From assembly GCA_029266295.1 (NCBI GenBank), contig JAQSXD010000308.1, forward strand, positions 1 through 5,175: a DNA stretch of 5,175 bases, written 5' to 3'. Numbering within the stretch: the stretch's first letter is position 1; every line of letters starts with the position of its first letter. Source of the stretch: Bacillota bacterium (GTDB lineage Bacteria; Bacillota; Clostridia; Peptostreptococcales; Anaerovoracaceae). Shown piece by piece: positions 4,569 through 5,175 of the stretch. The translations under genes and the position numbers were made by a program. The notes under the pieces were generated by a model that searched no databases, was not told the DNA's origin, and saw only the letters and a list, made by a program, of their open reading frames with translations.

Positions 4569-5175
4569 TTAATTGGTTGCTGTACCCTCTTCACATAGCT
4601 TCTTAAATTCGTCTGCTACAAATTGAACTTTCGTACCGACCACAACCTGAACGCTATACTTGCTCGGCCTTATTACACCAGAAACACCTGAGGACTTGAT
4701 GATTTTTTCATTCACAGCGACTTGGTCCTTAACCGTCAACCGCAATCTCGTGACGCAGTAGTCAATTGACTGAACGTTTTCTTTTCCGCCAACGCCCTTT
4801 AAAATAGTCGCAGCCACTTCAGTGTAGTTGTTGTTTGCCAAGGTCACTTTCATTTCTGCTTCGCTATCTTCTTCTCTGCCTGGCGTCATCAGGTTCCACT
4901 TTGTAATTGCAAAACGGAACACGAAATAATAAACGACGGCAAAGGCTAATCCGATAGGAATGAGAAGCAATGGGTTTTGTGCCATTGGAGCCTTGAAGCT
5001 CAGGAACCAGTCAACAAAACCTGCACTGAAATTGAATCCAGCCCTTACAGGCAGAGCCGCGCAGATAAATGCTGATAATCCTGTCAAGCCTGCATGAATC
5101 AGGAATAACGGAGGAGCGAGAAACATGAATGCAAATTCGATTGGTTCTGTAATACCCGTGAAGAATGATGACAAT
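4569..5175 (-). CDS. NagE-like PTS permease, EIIC end plus EIIB domain (5' end beyond right edge)
   Basis: The visible 201 residues begin within the EIIC domain and end at a TAA. GITEPIEFAFMFLAP at the start is the conserved substrate-site segment of the glucose/N-acetylglucosamine EIIC family. The later stretches AGFNFSAG and NLMTPGREED resemble E. coli NagE more than PtsG. After a short linker, the EIIB domain (about 115-195) has IDYCVTRLRL, where Cys140 of the visible part is the phosphorylated cysteine. The protein ends shortly after EIIB, so no EIIA is fused and a separate EIIA must supply phosphate. It would import a hexose or N-acetyl hexosamine through the inner membrane and release it as the 6-phosphate. 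The order EIIC-EIIB, then HPr, HAD phosphatase and deacetylase, supports an amino-sugar role. Family assignment is strong; substrate is inferred. Confidence 0.92.
   Translation of the reverse strand, partial: LSSFFTGITEPIEFAFMFLAPPLFLIHAGLTGLSAFICAALPVRAGFNFSAGFVDWFLSFKAPMAQNPLLLIPIGLAFAVVYYFVFRFAITKWNLMTPGREEDSEAEMKVTLANNNYTEVAATILKGVGGKENVQSIDYCVTRLRLTVKDQVAVNEKIIKSSGVSGVIRPSKYSVQVVVGTKVQFVADEFKKLCEEGTATN

Overview
The window looks like chromosomal DNA of a low-to-moderate GC Bacillota species, probably in the Clostridia or Paenibacillus-like range. The evidence is purine-rich Shine-Dalgarno sites before most genes, a sigma-A-type promoter with TTGACC and TAAAAT hexamers, TTG and GTG starts, an HPr carrying both His15 and Ser46, and a 7TM sensor of the 7TMR-DISM class. 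The genus cannot be fixed from the sequence alone.

Layout. Bases 1-849 (minus) hold the N-terminal 283 residues of a 7TMR-DISM-type membrane sensor whose output end lies beyond the left edge. Bases 850-1229 are a divergent control region. It holds a good minus-strand promoter, two tandem 16-bp repeats just upstream of its -35 box, a 17-bp palindrome and a six-codon leader ORF in the transcribed leader, and several CYGGTT-like repeats. Bases 1230-2477 (plus) encode a 12-TM major facilitator exporter of the drug-efflux (MFS_3-like) type. It converges on a minus-strand gene set with only 6 bp between the stop codons.

Bases 2484-5175 (minus) look like one transcription unit, read right to left: the C-terminal part of a NagE-like PTS permease (EIIC end plus EIIB), then a stem-loop, an operon-borne HPr, a Cof/HAD-IIB phosphatase and a PIG-L/LmbE-type deacetylase. 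HPr and the HAD gene are 10 bp apart and probably translationally coupled. The HAD and PIG-L genes are 34 bp apart.

Read together, the minus-strand genes suggest uptake and phosphorylation of an N-acetylated sugar such as N-acetylglucosamine, followed by a zinc-type deacetylase step and a phosphosugar phosphatase step. No NagA or NagB is visible here, so the PIG-L protein may do the deacetylation. This is an inference from gene order and family. I see no mobile element, CRISPR array, rRNA or tRNA gene.
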